Shown: positions 26,169 to 35,109, counted from the stretch's first letter. The stretch is 64,000 bases of DNA from Actinoallomurus purpureus (GCF_024055795.1 NZ_JAMXMY010000024.1:62001-126000); one strand, 5' to 3'. Notes: a model not told the origin generated them from the letters alone. Numbers and translations are program-made.

Positions 26169-26578
26169 GCCGTGACGCCCGGGGTATGCCTCGGTGGGGC
26201 GGACAGCTCCTTGCCCAGACGCTGAACGAGTTCCTGAAGGCGGAAGGAGATCGCCTCCATGTCGACGCGCTCCGTGGTGGAGACCGCGAGGTACGCGCCG
26301 GGGCCCGCGGCGACGAGGAAGACGTACCCGCCATCGAATTCGCTGACGGTCTGGCGCCAGGTGGTGTGCGGGTCGCCGCAGAACTCCGCCGAGGCGCGGG
26401 CCAGCGACTGCAGTCCGGACATCCCGGCCGCGTGGCGTTCGGCGTCGTCGCGGCCGATGCGCTCGGAGTGGGCCACCAGCAGCCCGTCGGCGGAAAGAAG
26501 GATGGCGTGCCGCGTCTGCGGCATCTTCAGGGCATCGTCGAGCATCCAGCCGAGCTTGTTGTTCGCGCTATCGATCAT
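26165..26578 (-). CDS. cvnB: Conservon roadblock/LC7 protein CvnB
   Basis: A 137-residue roadblock/LC7 protein, the family that acts as partner or activator of MglA/Ras-like GTPases. Seen: LGWMLDDALKMPQTRHAILL, SADGLLVAHSERIGRDDAER, GMSGLQSLARAS and GYVFLVAAGPGAYLAVST. In conservons it links CvnA to CvnD. It overlaps both neighbours by 4 bp. Confidence 0.93.
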   Translation of the reverse strand: MIDSANNKLGWMLDDALKMPQTRHAILLSADGLLVAHSERIGRDDAERHAAGMSGLQSLARASAEFCGDPHTTWRQTVSEFDGGYVFLVAAGPGAYLAVSTTERVDMEAISFRLQELVQRLGKELSAPPRHTPGVTA

Positions 26579-27951
26579 TCGGCGACATTCCCTTCGGACT
26601 CGGGAGAAACGGGGACGCGGCCGGCTCGGGAACCACGCTGCCAGGCGCCCATCCCGGAGGCGATCTCATCCGCCGGGCGGGTGGAGGGTGGTGCCCCGGC
26701 CGAGGGGACGGGCTGCTCGCCCGTCGGGGTGACACGTCGGCGCTTCGGCAGGCCGTTGGCGGTCAACGGACGCTCCTCCCGCTCGGTCACCGGACGCTCC
26801 TCCCACTCGGTCACCGGTCGCTCCTCCCATTCGGATGACAGGGCCGGGGTCGGCGGGATCGGCGGGGTCGGCGCGGCGTGCACCGGTCGTGGCTCGGCAC
26901 GCATCGGGCGCGACTGGGTGTGCACCGGGAGTGACTGGGCGTGCACCGGTGCCGGTTCGGTGTCGACGCGGGTGAGCAGCTCGCTCGGGAGGAAGACCAC
27001 GGCGCGCACCCCGCCGTACGGGGAGCGGCTGTCGACGGAGACTCGGAATCCGTACCGCGCGGCGAGCACGCCGACCACGGCGAACCCGACCTGGGGCGGG
27101 TCGCCGAGCCGGTTGATGTCCGTGGACTCCCGTCCGGACAGGAGCCGCTCCGCCCGCTGCAGTTCCTCCGCGTCCATGGCGACTCCGGCGTCGTCGATCA
27201 CGATGGCGACGCCGTTGTGGGTCTGCCGGAAGTTCACCTCGACCATGGTGTTCGGCTGGGAGTGACGTGCGGCGTTGTCGAGGAGCTCGGCGACCGTCAG
27301 GACGACCGGCTCGACCACGCGGCTGACGACGGCGAGGTTCGCCTGCGTCTGGACCTGGACGCGCAGGTAGTCGCGGATGCGGGAGGTGGCTCCGCGGACG
27401 ACGTCGACCAGCGCGGCGGCGGAGCGCTGCTGGCCCGGCCAGGACCCGCAGAGTACGGAGGTGGCCTGCGCCCGGCGGCCGAGCTGGGCGTTCATATGGT
27501 CGATCTTCATCAGGCCCCCGAGCACGTCGGGGTCGTCGTGGCGCTCCTGCATGGTGGAGATGGTCAGCTGCTGCTCGTTGGTCAGGCTCTGCACGGCGCG
27601 CATCATGGCCTTGAGCGTCACCTTCGCCGCCTGGTCGGCGCGATCCTTCGCGGTCTCGGCGTACTCGGCGAACATCCCCAGGATCGCCCTGATGCCCTGC
27701 TCGGTACTGGTTCCGGCGAAAGCCGGATTGAGAGGACCGGGCACCTCGACCGGCTTGCCCTGGAAGAAGTCCGCCAGGGCCGGGACGCGGACACGGACGA
27801 GATAGCCCAGCTCCTCGTCACGGACGCGGGTCATCTCCTCCAGCGCGGCGTTCCGCCGGCGGAGCCGGGAGGTGATCTGCTGCTGGCGGACCAACAGGAC
27901 CACGGCGGCCAGGAGCCCGGCCGTCAGGCATACGAATGCCACCGCCGACAT
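26575..27951 (-). CDS. cvnA: Conservon sensor histidine-kinase-like protein CvnA
   Basis: 458 residues from ATG 27951, chosen for its GGGAG at six bases and because it starts directly at the membrane helix MSAVAFVCLTAGLLAAVVLLV. Longer starts at 28005 and 28107 are possible. Next come a helical region (TRVRDEELGYLVRVRVP and KAMMRAVQSLTNEQQLTIST) and a HATPase domain with N-box VAELLDNAARHSQPN, IDDAGVAMDAEEL and QVGFAVVGVLAARYG. The C-terminal ~150 residues are Pro/Arg-rich and carry three EWEERPVT-like repeats. No phospho-accepting H-box is evident, as usual for CvnA. It heads the five-gene unit and probably receives an envelope signal. Confidence 0.88.
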   Translation of the reverse strand: MSAVAFVCLTAGLLAAVVLLVRQQQITSRLRRRNAALEEMTRVRDEELGYLVRVRVPALADFFQGKPVEVPGPLNPAFAGTSTEQGIRAILGMFAEYAETAKDRADQAAKVTLKAMMRAVQSLTNEQQLTISTMQERHDDPDVLGGLMKIDHMNAQLGRRAQATSVLCGSWPGQQRSAAALVDVVRGATSRIRDYLRVQVQTQANLAVVSRVVEPVVLTVAELLDNAARHSQPNTMVEVNFRQTHNGVAIVIDDAGVAMDAEELQRAERLLSGRESTDINRLGDPPQVGFAVVGVLAARYGFRVSVDSRSPYGGVRAVVFLPSELLTRVDTEPAPVHAQSLPVHTQSRPMRAEPRPVHAAPTPPIPPTPALSSEWEERPVTEWEERPVTEREERPLTANGLPKRRRVTPTGEQPVPSAGAPPSTRPADEIASGMGAWQRGSRAGRVPVSPESEGNVAE

Positions 27952-28197
27952 ATATCGCTCCCTCAGATCCTTGAGGCGGGAAGAAAGGGTGAGTGATCGC
28001 TCCATGCCGCGGAGCGGCGATGTCCGAAACCCGGTCACCCCGGCAGGGGGAAATTCGGCGAGGACGGACATCCAGCCTCCGACGTCACGTTGCGGGGCAG
28101 AACTCACGTAAGTCGCAAAGACTACAGCCGGTGATCTTGGCCTGCCAGGGAGATACGGAAAAAGATCCTCCGAATAAAGGTCCGGTCACATACGACC

Positions 28198-28225
28198 CGG
28201 CGGCCCCGAGAGGTCGGGGCCGCCG
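28198..28225 (-). terminator. purA hairpin terminator
   Basis: CGGCGGCCCCG (28198-28208) pairs perfectly with CGGGGCCGCCG (28215-28225) around an AGAGGT loop. It sits 11 bp after the purA stop and separates purA from the conservon. Confidence 0.7.
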
Positions 28226-28235
28226 AGTCGGTGCG

Positions 28236-29519
28236 TCAGACCAGGGAGCGCAGCTGAAGCGTCTGGTCCCGGCCGGGGCCGACGCCGATGGCGCTGATCT
28301 GGGCGCCCGACATGTCCTCCAGCGCCCGGACGTAGTCCTGCGCCTTCTTCGGCAGGTCCTCGAACGTCTTGCACTCGGAGATGTCCTCCTGCCAGCCGTC
28401 GAGCTCCTCGTAGATCGGCTTGGCGTGGTGGAACCCGGTCTGCGTCATCGGCAGTTCGTCGCAACGCTCGCCGTCGATGTCGTACGCCACGCAGACCGGC
28501 ACCTTCTCCAGGCCGGACAGCACGTCGAGCTTGGTGAGGAAGTAGTCGGTGACACCGTTCACCCGCGTCGCGTAGCGGGCGATCACCGCGTCGAACCAGC
28601 CGCAGCGGCGGTTGCGGCCGGTGGTGACGCCGTACTCGCCGCCGGTGACGCGCAGCCATTCGCCGGTCTCGTCGAGCAGCTCGGTCGGGAACGGCCCGGA
28701 GCCGACGCGGGTGGTGTAGGCCTTCAGGATGCCGATCACCTTGGTGATGCGCGTCGGGCCGACGCCGGAGCCCGCGCACGCCCCGCCCGAGGTCGGGCTG
28801 GAGGAGGTGACGAAGGGGTACGTGCCGTGGTCGACGTCGAGGAGGGTGCCCTGGGCGCCCTCCAGCAGGATCAGCCGGCCCTCGTCGAGCGCCTTGTTGA
28901 CCACGAGCGCGGTGTCGGCGATGTGCGGGCGCAGCCGCTCGCCGTACGCGATGTACTCCTCGATGATCGGGTCGATCTCGATGGCACGCCGGTTGTACAC
29001 CTTGGCGAGGATCTGGTTCTTGTCGCGCAGCGCGAGTTCGAGCTTCTGCCGGAGGATGCCGGGGTCGAGCAGGTCCTGCACCCGGATGCCCATGCGCGCG
29101 ATCTTGTCGCCGTACGCCGGGCCGATGCCGCGGCCGGTGGTACCGATCCGGGCCCTGCCGAGGTACCGCTCGCTCACTTTGTCCAGGGCCTTGTGGTGGG
29201 GCATGATCAAGTGCGCGTTGGCCGAGATCAGCAGCCGGTCGCAGCTCACCCCCCGCACCTGCAGCCCGTCGATCTCCTTCAGCAGCACGCCGGGGTCGAT
29301 GACCACGCCGTTGCCGATCACGGGTATGACGTCCGGGGAGAGCACCCCCGATGGAAGCAGGTGCAGGGCGTAGGACTGGTCGCCGATGACGACGGTGTGC
29401 CCCGCGTTGTTGCCGCCCTGGTACCGGACGACATAGTCGACGTCGCCGCCGAGAATATCGGTGGCCTTGCCTTTGCCTTCGTCACCCCACTGGGCGCCGA
29501 CGAGCACGATGGCCGGCAT
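28236..29519 (-). CDS. purA: Adenylosuccinate synthetase
   Basis: A 427-residue enzyme condensing IMP with aspartate using GTP, the first step to AMP. ATG 29519 with GGGGAGAG upstream. Seen: N-terminal [18 protein letters not shown] (GTP loop and catalytic Asp), [12 protein letters not shown] with the catalytic His (~38), [38 protein letters not shown] and [10 protein letters not shown]. Normal length. Monocistronic between the DUF3151 gene and the conservon, with its own terminator. Confidence 0.97.
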   Translation of the reverse strand: MPAIVLVGAQWGDEGKGKATDILGGDVDYVVRYQGGNNAGHTVVIGDQSYALHLLPSGVLSPDVIPVIGNGVVIDPGVLLKEIDGLQVRGVSCDRLLISANAHLIMPHHKALDKVSERYLGRARIGTTGRGIGPAYGDKIARMGIRVQDLLDPGILRQKLELALRDKNQILAKVYNRRAIEIDPIIEEYIAYGERLRPHIADTALVVNKALDEGRLILLEGAQGTLLDVDHGTYPFVTSSSPTSGGACAGSGVGPTRITKVIGILKAYTTRVGSGPFPTELLDETGEWLRVTGGEYGVTTGRNRRCGWFDAVIARYATRVNGVTDYFLTKLDVLSGLEKVPVCVAYDIDGERCDELPMTQTGFHHAKPIYEELDGWQEDISECKTFEDLPKKAQDYVRALEDMSGAQISAIGVGPGRDQTLQLRSLV

Positions 29520-29546
29520 AGGAGTTCTCTCCCCTGGCATCGACGA

Positions 29547-29578
29547 AGCCCCTGGCGCAAGCAGCAGCGACAGGGGCT
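29547..29578 (-). terminator. Hairpin between DUF3151 gene and purA
   Basis: AGCCCCTG (29547-29554) with CAGGGGCT (29571-29578), 16-base loop. It lies 55 bp after the DUF3151 stop and just upstream of the purA start on the minus strand. It is either a weak terminator or a leader structure of purA. Confidence 0.45.
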
Positions 29579-29632
29579 CTTGCGATCAGAGAGTACCCGC
29601 CGGATGACCGCGAGGAAAACGGCAGGAGCCGG

Positions 29633-30046
29633 TCAAGTGGCCAGGACCTCGGCGGCCGTGGGGCTGGAGTCCCGCAGGAACGTCCGGCAGCGTTCGGCCT
29701 CGTCGTCCTCGCCGATCGCCGCGGCGGCCCGGGCCAGGGCGTGCAGGGCGCGCAGGAATCCGCGGTTCGGCGCGTGCTCCCAGGGGATCGGGCCGTGACC
29801 CTTCCATCCCGCGCGGCGCAGTTGGTCGAGGCCGCGGTGGTAGCCGGTGCGGGCGTAGGCGTACGACTCGATCACGTCACCCTTCCCGAAGGCGCGGTCG
29901 GCGAGCTCGGCCCAGGCGGCCGGGTACGTCGGGAACCGGGCGGTGACCTCGAAGGGGTCGACGCCGGCCTCCAGGGACTGTCGGGCCTCGTCGATGTCCG
30001 GCAGCTCGGTCGGGGCCGGCCCGCCGAGAAGGTTCTGTGGCTCCAT
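29633..30046 (-). CDS. DUF3151 family protein
   Basis: A 137-residue soluble actinobacterial protein. Characteristic segments: [58 protein letters not shown] and [20 protein letters not shown]. It resembles a TPR-like helical fold, of unknown role. It sits beside purA, as in other actinomycetes. It diverges from the aldo/keto reductase gene at 30133. Confidence 0.88.
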   Translation of the reverse strand: MEPQNLLGGPAPTELPDIDEARQSLEAGVDPFEVTARFPTYPAAWAELADRAFGKGDVIESYAYARTGYHRGLDQLRRAGWKGHGPIPWEHAPNRGFLRALHALARAAAAIGEDDEAERCRTFLRDSSPTAAEVLAT

Positions 30047-30120
30047 GGGGTCATCCTGCCCAATTCAGCGACGATCTCCTATTCCGGAGGAGGGGAAACT
30101 TCGCGCTTTTCGACGCTCGG

Positions 30121-30133
30121 TACGGTTGTGGCA
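30121..30133 (+). promoter_or_regulatory. Leaderless promoter of the aldo/keto reductase gene
   Basis: TACGGT (30121-30126) is six bases ahead of ATG 30133, the leaderless -10 arrangement; no Shine-Dalgarno is present. Confidence 0.5.
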
Positions 30134-30963
30134 TGACCGAAATCACGTTCGCCATCGGTGGTGACCTGACCGTCAACCGCCTCGGCTACGGCGCCATGCG
30201 GATCACCGGACCCGGCATCTGGGGTCCTCCCGCCGATCGTGAGGAGGCTCTCCGCGTGCTGCGGCGCGCCGTCGAGCTCGGCGTGGACTTCATCGACACG
30301 GCCGACTCGTACGGCCCGTACGTGTCCGAGGAGCTGATCCACGAGGCGCTGCACCCGTACGACGGGGTGACGATCGCAACCAAGGCCGGGCTGGTCCGGA
30401 CGGGCCCGGACGAGTGGCAGCCGCTCGGGCACCCGAAGTACCTCCGCCAGGAGGCGCTCATGAGCCTGCGCCGGCTGGGCCTGGAGCGGATCGACCTGTT
30501 CCAGCTGCACCGCATCGACCCGGAGGTACCGCTCGCCGACCAGCTCGGGGAGCTGCGCGACCTGCGCGACGAGGGCAGGATCCGGCACATCGGCCTGTCC
30601 GAGGTCAGCGTCGAGGAGATCGAGAAGGCGCGGGAGATCGTTCCGATCGTCACCGTCCAGAACCTCTACAACCTCGCGAACCGCCAGTCCGAGGACGTCC
30701 TCGACTACTGCGAGCGGGAGAACATCGGGTTCATCCCGTGGTTCCCGCTGGCCGTGGGCGACCTCACCAAGCCGGGCGGCCACCTCGACAACATCGCCAA
30801 GGAGCTGGACGCGACCCCTTCGCAGGTCGCGCTGGCGTGGCTGCTCCGGCGCTCGCCGGTGATGCTGCCGATCCCCGGTACCGGCTCCGTGGCGCACCTG
30901 GAGGAGAACATGGGCGCCGCGAACATCACCCTGACCGACGAGCAGTTCGCCGCGCTGTCTTAA
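30133..30963 (+). CDS. Aldo/keto reductase
   Basis: A 276-residue NADPH-dependent (alpha/beta)8 oxidoreductase. Seen: [40 protein letters not shown] with catalytic Asp and Tyr (~56-61), [11 protein letters not shown] with catalytic Lys, [17 protein letters not shown] (His), [26 protein letters not shown] and the cofactor segment [14 protein letters not shown]. This is the AKR subgroup of general aldehyde/ketone reductases; substrate unknown. Its stop overlaps that of the convergent GNAT gene. Confidence 0.92.
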   Translation: MTEITFAIGGDLTVNRLGYGAMRITGPGIWGPPADREEALRVLRRAVELGVDFIDTADSYGPYVSEELIHEALHPYDGVTIATKAGLVRTGPDEWQPLGHPKYLRQEALMSLRRLGLERIDLFQLHRIDPEVPLADQLGELRDLRDEGRIRHIGLSEVSVEEIEKAREIVPIVTVQNLYNLANRQSEDVLDYCERENIGFIPWFPLAVGDLTKPGGHLDNIAKELDATPSQVALAWLLRRSPVMLPIPGTGSVAHLEENMGAANITLTDEQFAALS

Positions 30964-31478
30964 ATGGGCAGTCGGTAGATCACGGTGCCCTCGTCGCCGC
31001 GGGCGGCGAGGGCACGCGGCCACAGGCCGTGGATCGCGGCGCGCGCGGCGCGGTTGCCCGCCAGCACGTCGGCGCGCAGCTCGGTGATCCCGTGCCGCCG
31101 GGCCGATACGGTCAGGTTCCCGATCAGCCGCGTGGCGACGCCCTGCCGGTGCCAGGGGTCCGCGACCACGACCCCGATGTCCGCGACCCACGGCAGGGCC
31201 GTGTCCCGCGTGTACTCGGCGATCCCCACGACCTCGGGCCCCGCCACCGCGATCACCGCGTCGCGATCCTGGTGGTCGACGCGGTCGAGGGTGCCGGCGT
31301 AGAAGGCCGGGATGTGCGGCGTGCCGGCGAAGAACCGGTGGTAGAGGCTCCGCAGCGACAGCCGCATCCGCAGGACGCCCTCCCGGTCACCGCCGTCGTA
31401 GGGCCGCACGTCGACCGTCGGTACGCCGAGTGCCGTCCGAGCCATCAGTTTCGTCACGAAACCCATTGGAGCATCCAC
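30960..31478 (-). CDS. GNAT-family N-acetyltransferase
   Basis: A 172-residue acetyl-CoA-dependent transferase. The acetyl-CoA loop reads [19 protein letters not shown] (Q-G-V-A-T), followed by [23 protein letters not shown], the usual closing helix. The N-terminal half ([27 protein letters not shown]) resembles the acetyltransferase domain fused to acyl-CoA synthetase-like proteins. Start uncertain: 31478, 31466 or 31445. Acceptor unknown. Confidence 0.85.
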   Translation of the reverse strand: MDAPMGFVTKLMARTALGVPTVDVRPYDGGDREGVLRMRLSLRSLYHRFFAGTPHIPAFYAGTLDRVDHQDRDAVIAVAGPEVVGIAEYTRDTALPWVADIGVVVADPWHRQGVATRLIGNLTVSARRHGITELRADVLAGNRAARAAIHGLWPRALAARGDEGTVIYRLPI

Positions 31479-31512
31479 AAGTTGCGTGAAGCAACTCCCG
31501 GCATGAACGAAA

Positions 31513-31545
31513 GAGGGCCGGAGGGGAACATCCCCTCCGGCCCTC
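31513..31545 (-). terminator. Intrinsic terminator of the DUF4232 gene
   Basis: A perfect 15-bp stem GAGGGCCGGAGGGGA (31513-31527) and its complement (31531-31545) with a three-base loop. On the minus strand it is followed by TTTCGTT. It lies 10 bp after the DUF4232 stop. Confidence 0.85.
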
Positions 31546-31555
31546 GACCGTCCGG

Positions 31556-32089
31556 TCAGCGGTGGAGCGACAGAGCTCCGATGCCGAGGCGGAGGTCACC
31601 GTCGACCAGCTGCTTCCACGTCACGGTGGCGCGGCCGCCGGCAGCCGGGAGGTTGAACTTGAGGGCCTTCGGGGCGATCTGCTTGTCCGCCACGGCGCTC
31701 CAGTGGACGACGAGGTGGCCGACAGTGCCGCCCTTGCCGTGCTTGCTGGGCTTGAGGACGACCGCCTGCTTGGCGGAGTAGCCGGTATCCCGGTAGGTGT
31801 GGACGGAAACGTTGCGCGTCTTCCCTTTCTTGCCGGGGACCGCGTAGGTGAAGCCCTTCAGGTTGTTGCGCAGGACGCAGGTCTTCTTGGTCGTGAAGTC
31901 GAGTGTCGCGTACCGCTGGCCGGCGCCGGCGTCGATGTGGGTGAGGCGGACCGTGAGGTTCGCGGCCTTGCAGGCAGGTGTGGCGGTCGTGGTGCCGGCC
32001 ATGGCGGGCGCGGCGGCGGCGATCGAGCCGGCGGCAACGGCACCGGTGACGACGGCGATCCGCATACGGCGAAGGTTCTTGTCTCGCAT
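31556..32089 (-). CDS. Secreted DUF4232 protein
   Basis: A 177-residue secreted protein. Of two adjacent ATGs, 32089 is better spaced from GGGGAG. The signal peptide is RIAVVTGAVAAGSIAAAAP, cleaved after AMAG. The mature domain starts with ACKAANLTVRLTHIDAGAGQ, then YATLDFTTKKTCVLRNNLKG, the two-Cys immunoglobulin-like beta domain of DUF4232. LVVHWSAVADKQIAPKAL comes near the end. Function of the family is unknown. The promoter region contains three TGATCA palindromes (32194-32220). Confidence 0.85.
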   Translation of the reverse strand: MRDKNLRRMRIAVVTGAVAAGSIAAAAPAMAGTTTATPACKAANLTVRLTHIDAGAGQRYATLDFTTKKTCVLRNNLKGFTYAVPGKKGKTRNVSVHTYRDTGYSAKQAVVLKPSKHGKGGTVGHLVVHWSAVADKQIAPKALKFNLPAAGGRATVTWKQLVDGDLRLGIGALSLHR

Positions 32090-32193
32090 CATGAACTCCC
32101 CAGGAGGGTCGGCGGGCGCGGAGCGCCCGGCGGTCGGTGTTCACGGATTGAGACGCCGACGCTACCGAGATCGTTCTGGGGTTCTGGCAAAAA

Positions 32194-32220
32194 TGATCAA
32201 GAAAGCATGATCAATGATCA
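32194..32220. promoter_or_regulatory. Cluster of three TGATCA palindromes
   Basis: TGATCA at 32194-32199, 32208-32213 and 32215-32220 in an AT-rich patch. It lies ~105-130 bp upstream of the DUF4232 start and overlaps the hxlR stop. The spacing (14 and 7 bp) suggests an operator for a dimeric regulator or the tail-end of hxlR mRNA; which one is not clear. Confidence 0.4.
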
Positions 32221-32709
32221 AGGTGTGCTCTGGCGGGCCTGCTGGACGACCCGGTCGGTCGGCAGGGCGCCAGGGCCGGGCCGCGGGTCGATGTCGGTCG
32301 GGCCCAGAGAGGCGCCGCACTCCGAACAGGTCAGGGCCGGCGTCAGCCGACCGGTGCAGCCGCGATGGACGACGACGAGGGGCGAGCCGTTCTCGGCGTA
32401 GTGCTGATCGCCCCACAGCAGCAGGGACATCATCGCGGGCCACAGGCCCACGCCCTTGCGGGTCAGGCGGTATTCGTAACGCTCGGGCCGCTCCTGGTAG
32501 AGGTGCCGCCGGAGGATGCCCTCGTCGCACAGGCGGTTCAGCCGGTCCGTGAGGACGTTGCGCGCCACGCCCAGGCTCGCCTGGAAGTCGTCGAACCGGC
32601 GGACGCCCTCGAACGCGTCACGGATCACCAGCAGGGTCCAGCGGTCGCCCACGATTTCGAGCGCCCGGGCGATCGAGCAGTTCTGGTCGTCGTACGTGCG
32701 GTTGAGCAC
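32218..32709 (-). CDS. HxlR-family transcriptional regulator
   Basis: A 163-residue winged-helix regulator. It begins LNRTYDDQNCSIARALEIVG, with the conserved redox-capable Cys near residue 11, then DRWTLLVIRDAFEGVRRFDDF, NVLTDRLNRLCDEGIL and the wing YQERPERYEYRLTRKG. The C-terminus adds a CxxC-like pair (TCSECGASL) and VVHRGCTG, found in a subset with an extra zinc-ribbon-like tail. TACGCT six bases before GTG 32709 indicates a leaderless mRNA. Target unknown; the neighbouring DUF4232 or fba promoters are candidates. Confidence 0.9.
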   Translation of the reverse strand: MLNRTYDDQNCSIARALEIVGDRWTLLVIRDAFEGVRRFDDFQASLGVARNVLTDRLNRLCDEGILRRHLYQERPERYEYRLTRKGVGLWPAMMSLLLWGDQHYAENGSPLVVVHRGCTGRLTPALTCSECGASLGPTDIDPRPGPGALPTDRVVQQARQSTP

Positions 32710-32745
32710 GTTTCCAGCGTAGGCCGCAGGGTTTCGTCAAGCAAC

Positions 32746-32778
32746 GCGGGGACGGCCGCGCCGTCCGGTCGTCCCCGC
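32746..32778 (-). terminator. Hairpin terminator after fba
   Basis: GCGGGGAC (32746-32753) with GTCCCCGC (32771-32778), 17 bp after the fba stop. The loop contains a second small GC-rich stem. No T-run. Confidence 0.6.
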
Positions 32779-32794
32779 TCGTCGATCGCGGTGC

Positions 32795-33817
32795 TTACTT
32801 GATCTTGGTGCCCTGCGACAGGAGGTGCTCGCACGCCTCCACGATGCGCGCGGCCATGCCCGCCTCGGCGGCCTTGCCGTACGCGCGCGGGTCGTAGGCC
32901 TTCTTGTTGCCGACCTCGCCGTCGATCTTCAGGACGCCGTCGTAGTTCTTGAACATGTGGTCCGCGACCGGCCGGGTGAAGGCGTACTGCGTGTCGGTGT
33001 CGATGTTCATCTTCACGACGCCGTACGACACCGCCTCCCGGATCTCCTCCAGCGTGGAGCCGGAACCCCCGTGGAAGACCAGGTCGAAGGGCCTCTCCTT
33101 GCCGTAACGCTCGCCGACGACGTCCTGGATCTCCTTCAGGACCTCCGGCCGCAGCTTCACGTGCCCCGGCTTGTAGACGCCGTGCACGTTGCCGAACGTC
33201 GCGGCGAGAAGGTAACGGCCCTTCTCGCCGAGGCCCACGGCCTCGATCGTGGCCAGGGCGTCCCCGGGCGTGGTGTACAGCTTCTCGTTGATCTCCCCGA
33301 CGACGCCGTCCTCTTCGCCGCCGACGACGCCGATCTCCATCTCCATGATGACGCGCGCCTTGGCGCACTCCTCGATGAGCTCCGCCGCGATCTGCAGGTT
33401 CTCCTCGAGGGGAACGGCCGAGCCGTCCCACATGTGCGACTGGAACAGCGGCTCCTCGCCGCGCGCCACCCGCTCCTGGGAGATCTTGATCAGCGGCTTC
33501 ATGAAGCCGTCGAGCTTGTCCTTCGGGCAGTGGTCGGTGTGCAGAGCGATCTGCACCGGGTACTTCTCGGCGACCACGCGCGCGTACTCCGCGAGCGCCG
33601 TCGCGCCCGTGACCATGTCCTTCACCGTGGTGCCGGAGAGGAAGTCCGCACCTCCGGTCGAGACCTGGACGATCCCGTCGCTTTCGGCCTCGGCGAACCC
33701 GCGCAGGGCGGCGTTCAGCGTCTGGCTCGAGGTGACGTTGATCGCGGGGTAGGCGAAGCCCTGGCGCTTTGCCCGATCGAGCATCTCCGCGTATATCTCT
33801 GGGGTCGCGATGGGCAT
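32795..33817 (-). CDS. fba: Fructose-bisphosphate aldolase, class II
   Basis: A 340-residue zinc aldolase of glycolysis and gluconeogenesis. ATG 33817 with AAGGAAGGA upstream. Seen: AYPAINVTSSQTLNAALRGF, VQIALHTDHCPKDKLDGF with zinc His and catalytic Asp (~95-105), SHMWDGSAVPLEENL, VIMEMEIGVVGGEEDGV (zinc Glu), TFGNVHGVYKPG (zinc His), FHGGSGSTLEEI and VKMNIDTDTQYAFTRP. Usual actinobacterial length. The divergent DedA gene starts ~100 bp away. Confidence 0.97.
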   Translation of the reverse strand: MPIATPEIYAEMLDRAKRQGFAYPAINVTSSQTLNAALRGFAEAESDGIVQVSTGGADFLSGTTVKDMVTGATALAEYARVVAEKYPVQIALHTDHCPKDKLDGFMKPLIKISQERVARGEEPLFQSHMWDGSAVPLEENLQIAAELIEECAKARVIMEMEIGVVGGEEDGVVGEINEKLYTTPGDALATIEAVGLGEKGRYLLAATFGNVHGVYKPGHVKLRPEVLKEIQDVVGERYGKERPFDLVFHGGSGSTLEEIREAVSYGVVKMNIDTDTQYAFTRPVADHMFKNYDGVLKIDGEVGNKKAYDPRAYGKAAEAGMAARIVEACEHLLSQGTKIK

Positions 33818-33920
33818 GGCTGTTCCTTCCTTGGGCGTGGCTCCCGGCACTGCTCCACTCCAGTATCTCGAAATCCCTGCCCGGCCCGGACCATGGCACG
33901 CCTACCGGTACTCTCGGCCC

Positions 33921-34610
33921 GTGGCCCTCGCCGTGAACATCATGGATCCTCAGTCCCTCATCGCGACGTTCGGACTCGTGGGAATCCTCGCCGTCATCTT
34001 CGCCGAGACCGGTCTGCTCGTCGGGTTCTTCCTGCCCGGTGACACGCTGCTGGTCACCGCGGGCGTCTTCACCACGACGACCGCCGCCAGCGCCGCTCAC
34101 ATCACGCCGCTGCCGCTCCCGGCCCTGCTGATCGGCGCGCCCGTGTGCGCGATCGCGGGCGCCCAGGTGGGGCACTTCCTCGGCGCGAAGTACGGGCGGA
34201 AACTCTTCGACCGGCCGAACTCCCGGCTCTTCCGGCAGGACCACGTCGAGAAGGCCGAGAACCTCTTCAACAAGTTCGGCCCCGCCAAGGCCGTCGTGCT
34301 GGCCCGCTTCGTCCCGGTCGTGCGCACCTTCCTCAACCCGCTCGCCGGCATGCTCGAGATGTCCGCGGGCCGGTTCTTCGTCTTCAACATGATCGGCGGC
34401 GTGCTCTGGACCGAGTCGATCGTCCTGCTCGGACGTTTCCTCGGTGACCGGGTGAAGGGGATCGACAAATTCATCCTTCCGGTCGTCGCCGTGGCCGTCC
34501 TCCTCTCGGTGATTCCGGTGATTCGCGAGGTGCTGAGGGGTCCGAAGAAGGCCGGTGAGACCGATGACCGCAAGAAGACGGCGATGCCATCTGGCCGTCA
34601 CCGTCGCTGA
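33921..34610 (+). CDS. DedA-family membrane protein
   Basis: A 229-residue protein. GTG 33921 is chosen because TACTCT (33909-33914) sits six bases upstream (leaderless); ATG 33942 is possible. Seen: FGLVGILAVIFAETGLLVGFFLPGDTLL (family motif FxxExxxxxxPGDxxL), QVGHFLGAKYGRKLF, then ARFVPVVRTFLNPLAGMLEM, the conserved R-x-P-x-x-R-T region, and NMIGGVLWTESIVLLGRFLG. DedA proteins are membrane transporters or flippases, some for polyprenyl phosphates and phospholipids. The C-terminus is basic and hydrophilic. Confidence 0.93.
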   Translation: MALAVNIMDPQSLIATFGLVGILAVIFAETGLLVGFFLPGDTLLVTAGVFTTTTAASAAHITPLPLPALLIGAPVCAIAGAQVGHFLGAKYGRKLFDRPNSRLFRQDHVEKAENLFNKFGPAKAVVLARFVPVVRTFLNPLAGMLEMSAGRFFVFNMIGGVLWTESIVLLGRFLGDRVKGIDKFILPVVAVAVLLSVIPVIREVLRGPKKAGETDDRKKTAMPSGRHRR

Positions 34611-34626
34611 CGGTCCCGGTTATCGC

Positions 34627-34639
34627 TAACCTCCCCCTG
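34627..34639 (+). promoter_or_regulatory. Leaderless promoter of the gene at 34639
   Basis: TAACCT (34627-34632), then six bases, then GTG 34639. No Shine-Dalgarno. Confidence 0.5.
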
Positions 34640-35109
34640 TGGGACGTCACCGATCAGACCCCATGGGTCTCGCACGCATAGCCATCGCGGTCCTCGCCGT
34701 CAGCCTGGCGTTGGGCCTCGTGATCCTTGGTGGCGTGTCGCTGTGGGGGGCGCTCGCCAAGGACGCGTCCAAGACCGCGTCATCCACGCCCGACCCTTCG
34801 GCCAGCGGCGCGGTCACACCGAAGAAATCCGGCAAGTCCGGCACTGCGCCACCGAGTGTCCAGTCGGGCAACGAGATCGACGTCCAGTGCCTTGTGGCCC
34901 AGTGTCAGATCTACGTGGCCGGGCCCGGCGCCAACGACGTCATCGACAACCGCCCGCTCACCCATGGCGAGCGCCGGAAGTACAACGGCACCCGGCTGAT
35001 CCTGCATGTCGACGACGCGAGCACGGTCAGCGTCGTCGTCAACGGTCAGCAGCAGCCGAAGGCACGGCACGGACAGCAGCACACCTACAAGGCCCCGGCC
35101 CAGCAGTAA
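34639..35109 (+). CDS. Membrane-anchored small extracellular protein (RodZ-tail/DUF4115-like)
   Basis: A 156-residue protein: short cytoplasmic start, one helix (LARIAIAVLAVSLALGLVILGG, ~11-33), a Ser/Thr/Pro linker (~40-75) and an extracellular domain. That domain has two close Cys (DVQCLVAQCQIYVAG) and strands GTRLILHVDDASTVSVVVNG, similar in outline to the C-terminal DUF4115 domain of RodZ. No catalytic motif. Possibly an envelope-associated binding module; function unknown. The strand and 28-bp gap after DedA suggest a separate leaderless transcript. Confidence 0.7.
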   Translation: MGRHRSDPMGLARIAIAVLAVSLALGLVILGGVSLWGALAKDASKTASSTPDPSASGAVTPKKSGKSGTAPPSVQSGNEIDVQCLVAQCQIYVAGPGANDVIDNRPLTHGERRKYNGTRLILHVDDASTVSVVVNGQQQPKARHGQQHTYKAPAQQ

